Counted from the first letter of the stretch, positions 24,405-36,890 are shown. The stretch: 64,000 nucleotides of DNA from Amorphophallus konjac (GCA_022559845.1 JAHNEJ010001737.1:1-64000), one strand, 5' to 3'. Notes: generated from the letters alone by a model not told the origin. Numbers and translations: made by a program.

Positions 24405-24690
24405 AATAAGTAACGCTGATTCTGGATGAAGTGATCTGCCTTTAGAGGGTTCGGTCCTCTCGGCATGACATTTGAGCGTTGCTATCAGGGAGCAGCTGCA
24501 TGAGCCGGCGGTACTTTGTGAGGGGCTGGGCAGCCATTTACCTGCCCGTGGTGGTGGTGGGGGCAGGGGATCCCTAGCGTTCCAGTGCAACATAGGAAAA
24601 ACCAGACCCTCGAGTGGCCGGGGAGGCTCCAAGGGGGCACTTAGAACAGGGGTCCGTTTCTTACGGCCTTCAGTATTGGAAAGGTATTAA
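24405..24690. other. GC-rich island of unknown origin, possible organelle-derived insert
   Basis: An abrupt 290-bp GC-rich segment (GTTCGGTCCTCTCGGCATGA, CTTACGGCCTTCAG) lies in AT-rich surroundings. Reading frames on both strands are short and lack a convincing family. The wording is reminiscent of plant mitochondrial spacer DNA, but I cannot verify this. Confidence 0.3.
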
Positions 24691-27600
24691 ATAGGTTCGG
24701 ATTCAATCTTGAGTCGACTCGTTAATTTTAAAATTTATGTTTAACTCAAATTTAAGTTATATATGATTGTGTCAGGTCAGATCCGAATTTTAATTTTTAA
24801 TAAGAAAACTAATTAAGTTTTAAGTTTTAATTAAAAATAAAAAATCAAAAGACAAAAATAAAAATAAAAAAAATAATTTGAGTAGGCTCACGAGCCAAAT
24901 TAAAAACTCAAAATTAATTCACGACTCCTCGTATCGTTCAAATGTGAGATCCTCAACCAATGAGTCTGCAAAATATATTTGTTATAAAAAAAGTTAAAAT
25001 AATATATAACGTGTCTGGATTACGCGCGTCGTCTCACATATTGATCGTCTCGATATGTGATTGGGACAGGACGAGACAGACCATTTCACATCGTCCCGAA
25101 ACTACTTAAAAATCCCTGGAGCCAGCCAAGCGATGGACGTAGGTGTAGGGAAGAGGAACATCCATATATCCCACCACACACCGAACTAATGTTCACAGCC
25201 ACTACCTTCAGTTAGCTCGATATTTGACAAGCTAACGAAAGACGCCGTCTGCCTGATATCATGTCTATGTTCACTGAGTCCTAACGTGGTGAGGTGACCC
25301 ACGTGCTGGGGTGGGCGAGGATGAGCGAACCGGCGGTCATGCACGTTCGCATGATCCCACACTTCTGATCCGTCCAACAGCCTAACCGCGACTGCGAGGA
25401 GTTGCCCAACATATACAAGCAGCAGGAAACACACAAACACGCGCTGTGGTGGGTGATGCTTCAACGAGTCGTCACACTCTCGATCCTGACAACCGCCGTT
25501 CCGTCACCCTCAACGTACGTTAAAGGGCTCTTGAGGGGTACACACACCTACCATGCATGCAATCACAGCACACAGTTGATAGAGAGTATCCAAACTCCAA
25601 GTCAATTTGGTTATTAACAGATCAGTGGTTCTGTTCATCACTCGATGACTTATCAATACACAAACTACGTACGTGAGAGAGACTAATTATTAGCATCTCC
25701 CTTCAAGTCAAATCATGTCATTATACATTGATGATCTATGATGCATATATACCACGATTTTACACTTTCCCGGCCGTCGTCTTAATTATATATTTGCCAT
25801 GTCTCCGATATCATGTTACGGAGTTAATGGAACAATGAGAGGAGAAATTAATGCAAATGACGTGACACCATTAATTTGTATTGCCTTAGATTGCAGTTAA
25901 GTGTTACTTAATTATGCAGCTAAGCTGGGATATAGGATCCCACAAAGGAGCATGTTTTGCATAATTTTGAGCGGGTGTTTTCATCAACTTTCACTTTCAA
26001 TATTCAAGGAAAGAAATACTAGGTTAGTCGTAGCTCTAACTAACCTTGATCCTCTAGGTTAATAAAACGTTCTAATTTAGACCTTCAGATTAATTGAGAG
26101 TGAGAATAGTACGAGTTCGGTGATCCAGAGTCTTTTAATTTCTTAGGCTGAAACCCATCTAAGTCTCAAGCATATAGTTTGTCGTACCGGTGCTACTTGC
26201 GCCGAGTGATCTCCGCCACATCGTATTGCATCTAGGCCAGACTATAAGATGTTCTACTCGCTTCTAGATAACCCGAGTCTCTTTGAGTCAGGCCCAAACG
26301 GGTTCTGAAAGATCTCTGCCATGCGACTTCCGTGTCCGTGGCTCTTCCAAAACTTGCTCTAGGGTCCACATGAACTCGGCAAAGAACACCTAGTCGAAGA
26401 TATATAGAACATGTGAAGGGGACAAAAAAATAGTGTAGCGTGGTGGTGACTCCTCTTTCTTGTGTTGTGTATGTTCTGCAAGGATCCATATATATATATA
26501 GATAGCAGGAAGGTTCCATAAGGAACGCCAAGCCCAACGGCAAGAAATTAAGTTGTGTGCAGAGGCAAGAGAGTAAACAAAGATTACATCCCTACCAGAC
26601 AGTCCTTTTTTATGGTGTTTTGAAAGTGAGGAATGCCCAACGGCAAGAAAGACCATGTGGATGGATCACCCCTTGTGGGCTGCCCAAAATCCATACTTGC
26701 CAGGGGTATCATATCATGCTTTTGGCATGCTGGTAAGTACTGCCTTCGTAGCTGTCCATAACAAAGGATGCAAGACAAGGAATGCTCTTCTCAGGGAACC
26801 AACCAACACCCTTCCTTCAGCCGGAAACATTAGAACTAAGAGACTTGAAGCCAAAGCTACATCGCTTTCCATGGACCACCGTTAAGTTAAGGCCCATAGA
26901 GAGGGAATGCTACTGAAAACTCTCATTCACACTCTTCGTTAAAACTGAACTTTTACTGGCACATGCCATGTTTGGTGTAGTTTCTTAATTGGAAGTGCTC
27001 TTGACCTTCTATAAATCTTGGCCTAGTCATTTTGACGAGAGAATGGCAGGCATTGGGGGTCCATTTATGTTGTTTTGGAGTCCCTTCTTGACTTCCAACC
27101 AAAAAAACTGCAAATTGTAGCTTCCCATGTGAAGATAAAAAAATGGGGTTATTAAGGAAGGCTTAATTTTCACAACCACTCAAGATTAGTTATAATTTAA
27201 GATAATGATATGGACATTCTATTTTCAACTTTGATTTATGGCTCACTTACCTCTCTCCTGTTTAATAAAAGCCCAATCTCTTATCTATTTTATTAACTAT
27301 GTGTCCCATCATCCACAGATGCTCCCGAAGCCTGTTCCTCCTCCACCTACTTATAAATTTTTTTTCACACGTAATGTCACATCTTTCATAAATAGGAATT
27401 GTGTGAACTAACTAGTTTGAAACAACTCTTATACATAGGCATGCTTTGGAAGCAGATCCCTCCTCTACCCAAGAAGTGAGGTAACCAAAAATAAAAATGT
27501 CACATAGTATTATCAGATAATTTAACCTTCCAATAATCTTTGCTGCACACCTAGGGTTACTGCACAGCTCCAGTGTGCAGTGGGTTTCTTTATTTTGAGT

Positions 27601-28680
27601 TTGATTTGCTCCGCGTTAAGGGCATCTATTTTTTTATTTTTTATAGCCGTCCAATCCAAGTCGGACGATACAGTTGGATAGCTTAATGAAGCAGGCATTA
27701 CTTATGAAGTCAACTTAGGAAGGGGGACTACATATATTCCTGTGGTATTGACAATGTCATGTTTTTTGATCTTTTAAATAAACCTAACAAATCTTTTTTT
27801 TTTTTTGGAACAAAAAAAGTCACCCATGTATATTCATTATCAATAAACTTCTACCAGATTTTTTGACGAAGTTTTATATCAGTTGGTTTAGTCGACATGT
27901 TACGTAATTTAATACACGCATTTAACATAGTTTTGTATCCTGTTCATGCCATGGTACCACAACTTTCTCTTTCTTTCCGTGCACCGCGGGAATCTTTTTC
28001 TACCGGCACTTCAACTGTAGTGTTTCTATACTATTATACCAAGCTGCATTTTGCCGAACAGCAGTCGTCCCTCCCCAAGTGTGGAACACGTGCGTCTATC
28101 ATCACAGTCAACTTAGAAGTCGTTCGGATTGGCACAAAACAGAAACCCTTGTATTCTGACAAACACAGGTTTCAAAAAAAAAAACCTTAATCTTTGGCTT
28201 AATAACTGTTTCCAGAAACAAAACAGGGGATTCTGGAGTAAGATGGCGGATCTTTTACTTTAAGATTTCAGCAGAAAATTTACATCCAAACAAAAGGATT
28301 ATGGGGACTTTTTCAGCGTTCCCCTCAATCCAGACCCTTTATTCTGAACCCAGTGCTTTGAAGCAATGAAATAATGGGATGACATTTCAAATTCTCAAGC
28401 TCTCTCTCTATATACGATATTTGTTACCTGGTGTAGGTAACAAACAACACAATACTGATATGACGTTGCGTTGCGTAAATGTGTGCTGAAAAAGTCATAA
28501 TGCAACCAGAATACCATACCTACAGGTTACAAACCAACAGATATTAACATTTCATGGTTGGACGAATAGTTAGTTCACTAAAGCTACATACTTCAAAATG
28601 GATGGCTTGCAGCTATGCATCCTTACTTTCTAATAATGCAATCACGAAAAATGTAGAATAATTGCACCAACCGCACAATC
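24691..28680. other. Intergenic DNA downstream of DXS3, no recognisable gene
   Basis: A minus-strand frame at 25464-25186 has a hydrophobic N-terminal segment (FVCFLLLVYVGQLLAVAV), but it starts at TTG with no in-frame ATG, so I do not call it. A 16-mer (GCCCAACGGCAAGAAA) is repeated at 26532 and 26635. The remainder is AT-rich with simple repeats. Confidence 0.45.
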
Positions 28681-28693
28681 AAATACAACATAG

Positions 28694-28742
28694 AGGGGTT
28701 TGCTAGCCTTGTGCTAGGTCCCCCGTCATCAAAAAAAAAAAA
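28694..28742 (+). mobile_element. 5'-truncated SINE/LINE tail with poly(A) and 13-bp target duplication
   Basis: A 37-nt segment (AGGGGTTTGCTAGCCTTGTG onward, ending in CCCCCGTCATC) is followed by a poly(A) run of about 12 nt. It is bounded by exact copies of AAATACAACATAG at 28681-28693 and 28743-28755. A 3' poly(A) and a 13-bp duplication are the signature of LINE-mediated retroposition, so this is a severely 5'-truncated insertion. It lies about 200 bp downstream of the DXS3 stop codon, possibly within its 3' UTR. Confidence 0.8.
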
Positions 28743-28949
28743 AAATACAACATAGAACAAATGAATGATGCTGACATGGAATTCTATCTATTCTTCCAAT
28801 AACCTCGAGCTTTTACTACCACTATGGAGCCGACTTGCCATCCAGACATATAAACAATCAATGGGATAACAGGGAGCATCAGAAACCAACAGGGAAGGAA
28901 GACAAGGTAGCCTTCTCTTTCCATGTCCAACCATGTTAAAGTGCACTGC

Positions 28950-29099
28950 CTACCTCATTAACAAGAGGGCATCACGTGTTCGACCTAGAAGATTCAATAT
29001 TGTGGCTGCAATGTGATGACCAGTTAAGCCTGCAATTTCAAGTTGTTCGTTCGGCGATGCATGTTCAATGTAATTGTCTGGCAATACAATTGGCCGCCA
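28950..29099 (-). CDS. DXS3: DXS3 last exon with stop codon
   Basis: This exon is 150 nt (49 codons plus TAG) after a TTTTTCAG acceptor. It encodes [20 protein letters not shown] and then [20 protein letters not shown], ending ALLLMR. WRPxVLPDxYIxHASP and the HHIAAT helix form the expected DXS C terminus, and the ALLLM ending is usual for this branch. With the four exons upstream it gives about 433 residues of a protein normally near 700, so the window holds roughly the C-terminal 60 percent. The 3' UTR runs toward lower coordinates. A short retroposed tail lies about 200 bp downstream (28694-28742). Confidence 0.95.
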   Translation of the reverse strand, partial: WRPIVLPDNYIEHASPNEQLEIAGLTGHHIAATILNLLGRTRDALLLMR

Positions 29100-29376
29100 C
29101 TGAAAAATTTTCGATCATGCCACCATCAGAGATAATGGATTTCATCACTATGTTAACACTACCCACATATATATAACCAAATTCCCCTTCAATGCACAAA
29201 CATAAAGGAAGATCGAACAATGAAATAGGCAGATGATTACTACACATGGAAGAATAGATCGAGAGTTCATTTTGAATTTTATTTGGTAAGGAGTTACCGG
29301 GATGAATCATGAATAAATGTCTGATGATTTTGCAAGTTCATCTAAACAGAAAAGTTATGCAGGCAAAGACATATAC
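29100..29376 (-). other. DXS3 intron (277 nt)
   Basis: Short GT-AG intron between the last two exons. It has a polypyrimidine/AT-rich tract before the TTTTTCAG acceptor. Nothing else is recognised in it. Confidence 0.9.
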
Positions 29377-29661
29377 CTTAGTTCTTCCATCAAGCAGCCC
29401 ATCAAGGGCCATGAACTGTGCAACGTGAGAGCCAAATCCTCCCACTGTGCCTTCCTCCACAGTGATTAAAAACTTATGGTCATTGCATAGCTGCCGGAGA
29501 AGTTCAATATCAAGGGGCTTGCAAAACCTAGCATCTACAACAGTAACCTGAATCCCAAGATCAGCAAGGAGGGCACGAGCCTTCAGGCAATTTTGTACCA
29601 TCACCCCATAGCCAAGCAAGGCCACGTCGTTTCCCTCCATGAGAATTTTCCCCTGCCCTAT
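29377..29661 (-). CDS. DXS3: DXS3 exon, C-terminal transketolase domain
   Basis: This exon is 285 nt (95 codons, phase 0) with a GTCAG acceptor and an AAG/GTATAT donor. It encodes [59 protein letters not shown] and [10 protein letters not shown]. This is the C-terminal domain of DXS. The ARFCKPLD and TVEEGxxGGFGSHV segments are nearly invariant in the family. It follows a 1.4-kb intron and precedes a 277-nt intron. No defects are seen. Confidence 0.95.
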
Positions 29662-31065
29662 CTGACTTGCAAGGGGGGGGGATTAAAGGAAGATACTTAA
29701 AAAGAATTAGAGAATGACATGGATTGACATCTCTCATAAAAAGAGATCAATATATAATTACATTTTTGGCATCCAAAGGAGTCTTTGTACTAGTAGTAAT
29801 GGAGTCCATACTAACGTAGCTAACCAGAGATTGGTGAAGTTTTGTTGGATGAACTTTCAAGTGGAACCACTTAAGCATAAATAGTACTAAAACCTGTACT
29901 AGTTTGCTAGGTACCTAGGAAAAAACTCTATAATGAGTATTACAATAATAAAGTTTTCAATCACTCAGACTATAAAATATCCATTAACAGCAAGTTGGTG
30001 AAGCTTATGAGTCTGCTTGAATCTTCGTTTTCTATCATTGCCCAGATTCTGTGAGGAGAAGCTGATAAATCAGGGAAAATTAACGGTAAAGTCCACTATA
30101 ACCAAATCAAGGCACTTCTTAGCGCACCTACGGGTGGTTTTTGCTAAAGGAAATCACTCACTTGGTGATTTCTATTCTACAATATCTCTCTAATCTTTCT
30201 ATGAAGTAAAATATGCTACCAGGAAAAAAAAAGAGAACTGAAGATTTATTCCAAATGAATAGGATAAGTTTGATGGTTCACTTGAACCTATCTTATTGTA
30301 CCCTTCCAGAAAAAATAAACAAGAAAAAGATTGCAGTTCTCTCTGGCTTTTCAAAACCTTGAACAATTCTCCTCTGCTTGCAAGAAGCTCACTTCAAACA
30401 AATGTATATAAGTCGATGAATAAGAGTAGGAAGTCTTACAAGTTCATGTCCATGAAAAGACCTCCATCCAGTGTTTTTGGAATCATACAGGACTGGTAGT
30501 CAAAGAAAAAGTTATGGTTCTAACATGGCATACACCTGGAGACATGTCTAGGCAGACCCACTCTGCAGTGCAGAGTGGATTGCAGAAGGGTGTCCTGCCT
30601 CTTTCCCTCCCACTCAGCCACTCTGCACAACCTTATGAGACAACACCCAACAGACCTAATTTTATGGAAGTTAACTAAAGTAAATGTTTCTAGCTTGTCA
30701 TTTTCCCATTACCAAAATTCGGTAATACTGTCAAATTGCCCCATAACCTAGTCAAGTGAACTCCCCCAACTACCCTAGAAGTGGAACATCATAGGGCATC
30801 CAACTTTGTGAAAAACCACTTTCCAAAAAAATATCACCTTCCAAAACAAGTGAACTAATAACAGCTAACGCAATAGGTATGAACGTCACATAATCATGAT
30901 GAAATTCATACCTTAGAAGCTGCCAACTTATTGTTAAGCCAGTAAAACCAAAGCAAAAAATATTGAGTTAACATCAACTGCTCACATCACGAAGTCCAGA
31001 AGTGGCAGGGATCTCAAGTTCACAACTCCTCGTGTATAACAAGCAAGTAAAGACTGGAGAATTAC
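29662..31065 (-). other. DXS3 intron (1.4 kb)
   Basis: GT-AG intron with no recognisable element or reading frame. It contains a short perfect inverted repeat at 30558-30578 and a third copy of its CCACTCTGCA arm at 30618-30627. The rest is AT-rich, ordinary intron sequence. Confidence 0.85.
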
Positions 31066-31344
31066 CTCGAGTGGGATGCCACAGCATGGAGAGTTGTCTA
31101 TACCCACAATAACTCCTCTAGGGAATCGAAAGCAAACTGGTCTATCATTGATGGATGCAGCAGTGGCTACCATGTGAACGAGTTCATGTTCATCTGATGG
31201 TGCCATGACAATCATGTTAGGCAAGCATGCAAGAAATGTTATATCAAAGGCCCCACACTGAACGGGCCCATCAGGTCCCACCAACCCAGCATCAGTAACT
31301 GCAAAACGCACAGGTATTTTCTGAAGATCCACATCTTGAATGAC
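31066..31344 (-). CDS. DXS3: DXS3 exon, transketolase pyrimidine-binding domain
   Basis: This exon is 279 nt (93 codons, phase 0 at both ends) with a TTACAG acceptor and a GAG/GTAATT donor. It encodes [20 protein letters not shown], then [40 protein letters not shown] and [10 protein letters not shown], ending GIPLE. The DGPxxCGAFD and LPNMxVMAPSDE blocks are diagnostic of DXS. It joins in frame to the preceding exon (AYDQ/VIQD), although the two are separated by 27.3 kb of nested retroelements, and to the next exon (PLE/IGQG). Codons are intact, so the intron expansion has not been accompanied by visible coding decay. Confidence 0.95.
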
Positions 31345-31687
31345 CTGTAAGGTATGTAAACAAAGATATGCAAGTCCATATGTTATGCATAGGGCCTTTA
31401 CCTCTGAGACAGAAAAAATGTAAACAAGAGAAAGGTTGATAAAAATAGCTCAGTTGCATAAACTAATATCTCCAAACCTTCAACGACTTTCTTGAGGTGA
31501 CTGTCTAAGTATGCACCTTTCTGGGACATCAATTTACTCATCATAAGCTCAACAACACAGACATGATAAAATTACTGTGCAGTTTGGAGACTAACATATC
31601 ATTGCACTTGTTCAAATGTTGGCTTTTTTGTCATTTATCTAAAATCTGATCATTTATTTTGAGGATCAATGTTGGATGCACTGATTA

Positions 31688-31703
31688 GACTGAAGAACGA
31701 ATC
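31688..31703 (+). repeat. Candidate left target duplication of the plus-strand LINE
   Basis: GACTGAAGAACGAATC matches GATTGAAGAATGAATC at 58095-58110 in 14 of 16 positions, and both differences are C/T transitions. The right copy directly follows the poly(A) of the plus-strand LINE tail. This fits a LINE target-site duplication split by later insertions. Confidence 0.55.
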
Positions 31704-31770
31704 AACTAATCTGCATCTTTTATGGATGCTATAAGAGAGACAGATCGCCAGTTTCTCAACTGTGAAATCA

Positions 31771-34700
31771 TTTTTTTAAAGTGGGTGGTACCACTGTATA
31801 TATAAATTAAACATGAGAAGAAGGATTTGCAAGTATATGCTGTGATCTCTCAAAACATCCCTTTACATCGCTATACAAAAGGAAGAGGGTCCCACCAAGA
31901 AGAACAGCCCACTCTCTCATCCTATCATTAACAAAATCCCCTACTCTCTCTGGTATGGTGGCCTCGTTTTTTGAAAATTATCTCATTCCTTTTACCCCAA
32001 ATGGCCCAAAGGGTAGTATGGAGGATGAGCCACCAGATCCACCTATCATCCTTGAGCGGCCAGTGCCTGTGCCATTCCCTCGAGAGCTGCTCAACTGTCT
32101 GTCTTAGCTACAAGCCACATTGGATCTTGGATAAGATATGCCGCCACACATCTCGGGAAAAGTCACAGCCAGTGAAGAGGTGGTCCATATTCTCCTCCTC
32201 TATCCTACACAAGCAGCACCATGTCTAGATACCATCCAAGAAGGTAGCAAGTCCATCACAAGTAGGAAACCTCCCGTGTGAGATCCTCCACAATAGAACC
32301 TTCACTTTGAGAGGGCCCCTAGGTTGCCATACTTGCCTATGCAAAGGATGTCTCAGTCCGCTGTCAGCAATTACCTGGTATGCCGATTTGACCGAGAAGC
32401 GCCCCTCCTTATCCCATCTCCACGTCCACCCATCTGTCATGCTCTCATCTGGCTTATGCTGCTGAAGGATTTAAAGCATATTCCCAATTTGTACAATCTC
32501 CTCATCCGGCAGGTGCCTTCTGAAAGCTGGGCTCCAGGTATCCCCTGATGACTGCCTATCAAACAACTGACTCACCACTGCCAATGGCTCCACTGAGACT
32601 ACATCTAGTCTAAGAAAGAACTCCTCAAGAGGAGAATTTGTGGACCATCTGTCCTTCCAAAAACAGCAATGTTGTCCACCCCCAGCCTAACTCTAACTCC
32701 TATCACGATGACATCAATTCTCCGCAATATGCCCTTCCAGACATGAGATATGTGTCACTAAGGTGAGGTTGACAAATCCCAAATCCTTACTCTACCATAC
32801 TATTTTTGCTTGATAACCATGCTCCAAACCCCTCCTCCTTTGTGTGGCATTTCCAAAGCCATGTGCTCAATAAGGCCATGTTGAAATCCCTGATGTTTTT
32901 TAGGCCCAGTCAGCCCACCTCCTTGCTCTTACATGCTCTTCCTCATGCAATGACATGCCATCCTCTACCCCTCGTTACACTATCAAGCCAAAAGAGCCTT
33001 GCTTGAGTGGATTGCAACTTCCTTGCTATTAAGAGAGGGATCTGGAAAGTAGAGAGGAAGTAGATAGGGAGGCTATTTACAAATTTGCACAGTACCAACC
33101 GGCCTCCATACGAGAGCAGCTTTGCGCTCCACCTTGCAAGTCTAGACTCAAACCTCTGCCTCATTGATTACCAATCCCTACACTGTAAAACATTGTGGGT
33201 CAAAGGAAGACACAAGTAGGTAATAGAAAATTGGCCAACCTGACAGCCTAAAATAGCCGCAGCTCTCCTTATGGCTCTCTGTTCTAGATTCACACCAATC
33301 ACTAGCTCTTATTGAGATTGACCTTGAGTCCATTGACCTCCTGTACTAGTTCCAACATCATTCTAATGTTGTAAAGCTACCCCTCGCCTTCTGCGACAAA
33401 TAGTATTATATCATCAGCATACTACAGGTGGGATATGTATTGGCCCTATGGAGCAACTTGGAACCCCCTGATTAGACCATGAGCCTCAACTCTCATCCAC
33501 ATCTTGCTCAAAATCTACGCAACTAGAACAAACATAAGAGGGGACAAGGGGTCGTCCTGCCTTAATCCACTACCGCTATAAAAATAGGGGGTGGATTCCC
33601 CATTAATGAGGACTGCAAATGTCACTGATTGGATGCATGCCCTAATACATCCAATCCACCTACCATCAAAACCCATCCTATTAAGAACCTCCAACAGGCA
33701 CTTCCAGCTGACCCGGTCATATGCTTTTTCAAAATCAAGCTTGAACACCAAACCTCTCTTCCTTTGTGCCTTGATAGTAGGCAATCATGTGCAACCAAAA
33801 AATTCTCTTGAATGATGCGTCTTTTGATGAAAGCTCCCTGATACCAACTAACAACCATGCCCATAACACTATCTAGTCTGGTTGCTAGCAACTTTGTAAT
33901 TATTTCATAGGTCCCATTGAGCAAACTAATGGGCCTATAGTCTTTCAACCACTTAGCACCTTGCTTCTTAGGGAAGAGAACAAGCAAAGTTTCGTTGATA
34001 CCGCTCAGATGAGCCCTCTTTTCTTGGAATTTCTACAAAGCTTGGAGAAGATCTGCTTTTATAATGTCCCAACAATGGTGGGAAAAAGCCATAGGGAAGC
34101 CGTCCGACCGTAGGGCTTTGTCACCTGCAAGAGAGAATATAGTCTTCTTCACCTCCTCTTCCTCAAAAGGGTGGGAAAGAACCTGGGTCTCCTCTGCCGA
34201 CAGGCGTAGGAGGAGGTCCTCTGCAATGGACATTCTGGCTAACTCCTCCTCAGAGAAGAGACGGGAGTAGAAATTACTAGCATGCCTCTTGATATCTTCA
34301 GGTGTGGTGTACAAGTAGTTCCCCTCTCTAATGCATTTGATGTAGTTCAATCGCCTTCTCCCTGATGCAACCTTTTGGAAATAGGAAGTATTCTTATCTC
34401 CCTTCTTAATCCATTTTCCTGGCTCTCTGCTTCCAGTAGATTTCCTCTTTAGTGAAGATCTCATTAAAATCTACCTTCAACTTGTCACGTTGACTTCTGT
34501 CGGGTTCGTCTAGTAGACATGCCTCCTCCAATTCATCTAGTCCCTCTAGTTGAAGCAGAGTCTTGTTCTGCGCTGCTTTGCCAAGAAAAATCTTGTTGGT
34601 GCCCCATTTAGTCAACTCTTTTGCTAAGTGCTTCAATTTCCCCATCATTCTGACCATGGCAAACAACTCCTACCTTTGCCTCCCACATTCTCTACCGACT

Positions 34701-36312
34701 GTGTCCATAAAATCTTCCTTTGAAGCAATATCTTTCCATTTGAAATGCATCTACCACGCCCTCATGTAAGTAGTCATGAGCAGAATAAGTTTGTGATCAT
34801 AAATAGACACGGCCAAAACTATAGCCTCCATGTGTGGTAAGTGATCTTCCCGATCAACTAAGACGAGGAATCTATCAAGTCTGGATAGTGCTGGACCAGC
34901 TCTTGAGTTTGACCATGTGAATTGTGCATCGGAGGCATGGACATCAATCAAAGCTGCTGCAACCCCAAAGGAACCAAGCCACCTGACCTCTCCTACGTCG
35001 AGAGAACGGTATTAAACCCCCCCATACACACCATAGACGGCGTGAGCTGGCATAGTGAAATAGGAGCTCTTCCCACAATGCTTGTTTGTCCTCATTGTTC
35101 TAAGGTCCACAGACCCTTGAGAAGTCCCATATGAAGCCGTCCTTGATGCTGCGGAAAGAGAGAGATATAGCTCCCTTGCCAATATATCTGAACTCCTCCA
35201 CCTCTTCCACCCCAAGATCATTCCACATCACCATAATACCCCCTGCTCTCCCCTCAGCTGGAGAGGCCACCCGTCTAGACATCCTAGTTCCCCCAACCTC
35301 CCACATAAGGGCCACCCCATCCCCCTCACACTTTGTTTCTTGAAGACAGAAAATGTCAATCTTACATCTCCTGACAAGGTCCTTTACTGCTCTTCTTTTC
35401 TCCCTTCCCCCATCCTCCTCACATTTTATGAGACAATTCTCATTGGTAATGGGAATTATTCTCCCCTCCCTCACCCTCTTGTTCTTCATCACCCCCCTAA
35501 CTACCCTTTTCACACCACCTGGCAGATTTTCCACCCCTGATCTCCCTAAGCCAAAGTAACTAGCCACCTCTTCTGGACTTTCATAAATAGCCCCTTATTG
35601 TCCTTCCCAAGCTTGGAGGACACCCCTAGCTTCTCAAGCACCTCAGTACATCTCCCCACCACAGCCACCATCTCCTTGACCTCCTCTTTCCCAGCCCATA
35701 CATCTCCTTCCGGATCTCCCCATACTGTTGTCCCAATCTTGGTCCCGGGATTGCTTCCTCGGCCCCAGCTGAAAGGTCCTCCAAAAAAAATGAAGGATGT
35801 TCTTCTTCCTGAACTAGTTCCTTGAAAAGGGCTGCAAAGTTAACCAGGACCGAAGGACACAGTGCCCCGAGGCCCCACTTCGTGTGCTCCAGCAAGAGAC
35901 CCTCACTTCTTTCAACCTCCGATGGGTTGGAAGGCGAGAGCGAGGCAAATCATTCATGCTGGCTGGTAAGAGTAGCCCTCACCATAGAGGCATGCAGGTC
36001 AGCAAATTCTCCTACAACTAGCCGACCGGCACCCGGGACACCGCCAGAACCAGAGTCCAGATCACCCCTACCGCACCTCGGCCATTGTGGCAACAACCTT
36101 TGTAGGATTGTTGGGTCACATCGCCGTTCGACTGTCATCCCCGCACCGCCCAACTCCGCCAAGGCCGGTTGGCTAGCCACTAGCAAGACGGAAGACAAAA
36201 TCCCATCGAATTCCTGAAGAGGCGGCAAATTCTCCTGCAACTGGAATGGCTGGGAGTAGTCCACATGCGGTCGATGGATCGCCTCTGATTTCTTCTGTGT
36301 GACTGCCAGTAG
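31771..36312 (-). pseudogene. L1-type LINE, 3' part: ORF1 C terminus, endonuclease, reverse transcriptase, zf-RVT
   Basis: This is a degenerate minus-strand LINE. Going from its 5' side, the ORF1 C terminus lies at about 36264-35600. The endonuclease domain lies at about 35470-34780: it reads REKRRAVKDLVRRCKIDIF then CLQETK, and later a GGFNTV in place of GDFN and a YDHK in place of SDH. The reverse transcriptase lies at about 33990-33390, with DYRPISLLN, QGAFIKRR, LDFEKAYDRVSW, GLRQDDPLSPLMF and a YADD box at 33421-33410. The zf-RVT tail runs from about 32440 to 31880 (VLLWRISHGRFPTCDGL, TLWAIWGKRNEIIF). It ends in a 7-nt A tail (T run at 31771-31777). Several frameshifts and stops make it inactive. 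The endonuclease changes (GDFN to GGFN, SDH to YDH) would also remove active-site residues. The 5' remainder is at 56845-57640. Confidence 0.9.
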
Positions 36313-36350
36313 GTCGCTGTTGAACCCTGAAAATTATACAAAAAGGTGGG

Positions 36351-36556
36351 AGCCCCCCCCCTCCGGTGGTTTGTAGACCGGAGGACCCCCTCCGGTTGCA
36401 TGTGCACCGGAGGGGGGGTCCTCCGATCCCAGTCAAACCGGAGGGGGGGTCCTCCGATCCCAGTCAAACCGGAGGGGGAACCCTCACCGGTACTGTACCA
36501 GAGGGGGGTTCCCCTCCTCCATTTCCTGCTGCTGCAGAGAGAAGAAAAAAAAGAAA

Positions 36557-36587
<31 letters not shown>

Positions 36588-36890
36588 AATGTGAACCCCC
36601 TCCGGTCACTACACCGGAGAGGGAACCCCCTCTGGTACTGTACCAGAGGGGGGGTTCCCCTCCTCCATTTCTGCTGCTGCGGAAAAAAAAAAAAAGAAAA
36701 AAGAATGTGAGGAGGTTAGACCCCCTCCGGTACATGCACCGGAGGGGGAAACCCCCTCCAATCACTACATGCACCGGAGGGGGAACCCCCTCCGGTACAC
36801 GAACCAGAGGGACCCCCTCCGGTCCCAGTCAAATCGGAGGGGGAACCCCTCCGGTACATGCACCGGAGGGGGGGGTTTCCCCTCCATTTT
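36351..36890. repeat. Array of CTCCGG/CCGGAG inverted repeats in U3 of LTR1
   Basis: Repeated CCCCCTCCGGT and ACCGGAGGGGG arms are separated by 9-12-nt loops such as TACATGC or CCCAGTCAA, giving about ten possible hairpins in a row. Short GA-rich and poly(A) stretches are interspersed. The G runs could also form quadruplex structures on one strand. The array ends about 120 bp before the TATA box. The LTR2 equivalent is at 54250-54650 and is shorter. Confidence 0.85.

Noticed and set aside
25186..25464. Possible small secreted peptide with a hydrophobic N terminus
   Set aside because: It begins with TTG, no in-frame ATG lies before the upstream stop, and no known peptide-hormone motif is present.
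36351..36890. Series of transcription terminators suggested by the GC-rich hairpins
   Set aside because: Rho-independent terminators do not apply to a plant LTR, and the hairpins lack U tracts and are upstream of the TATA box.
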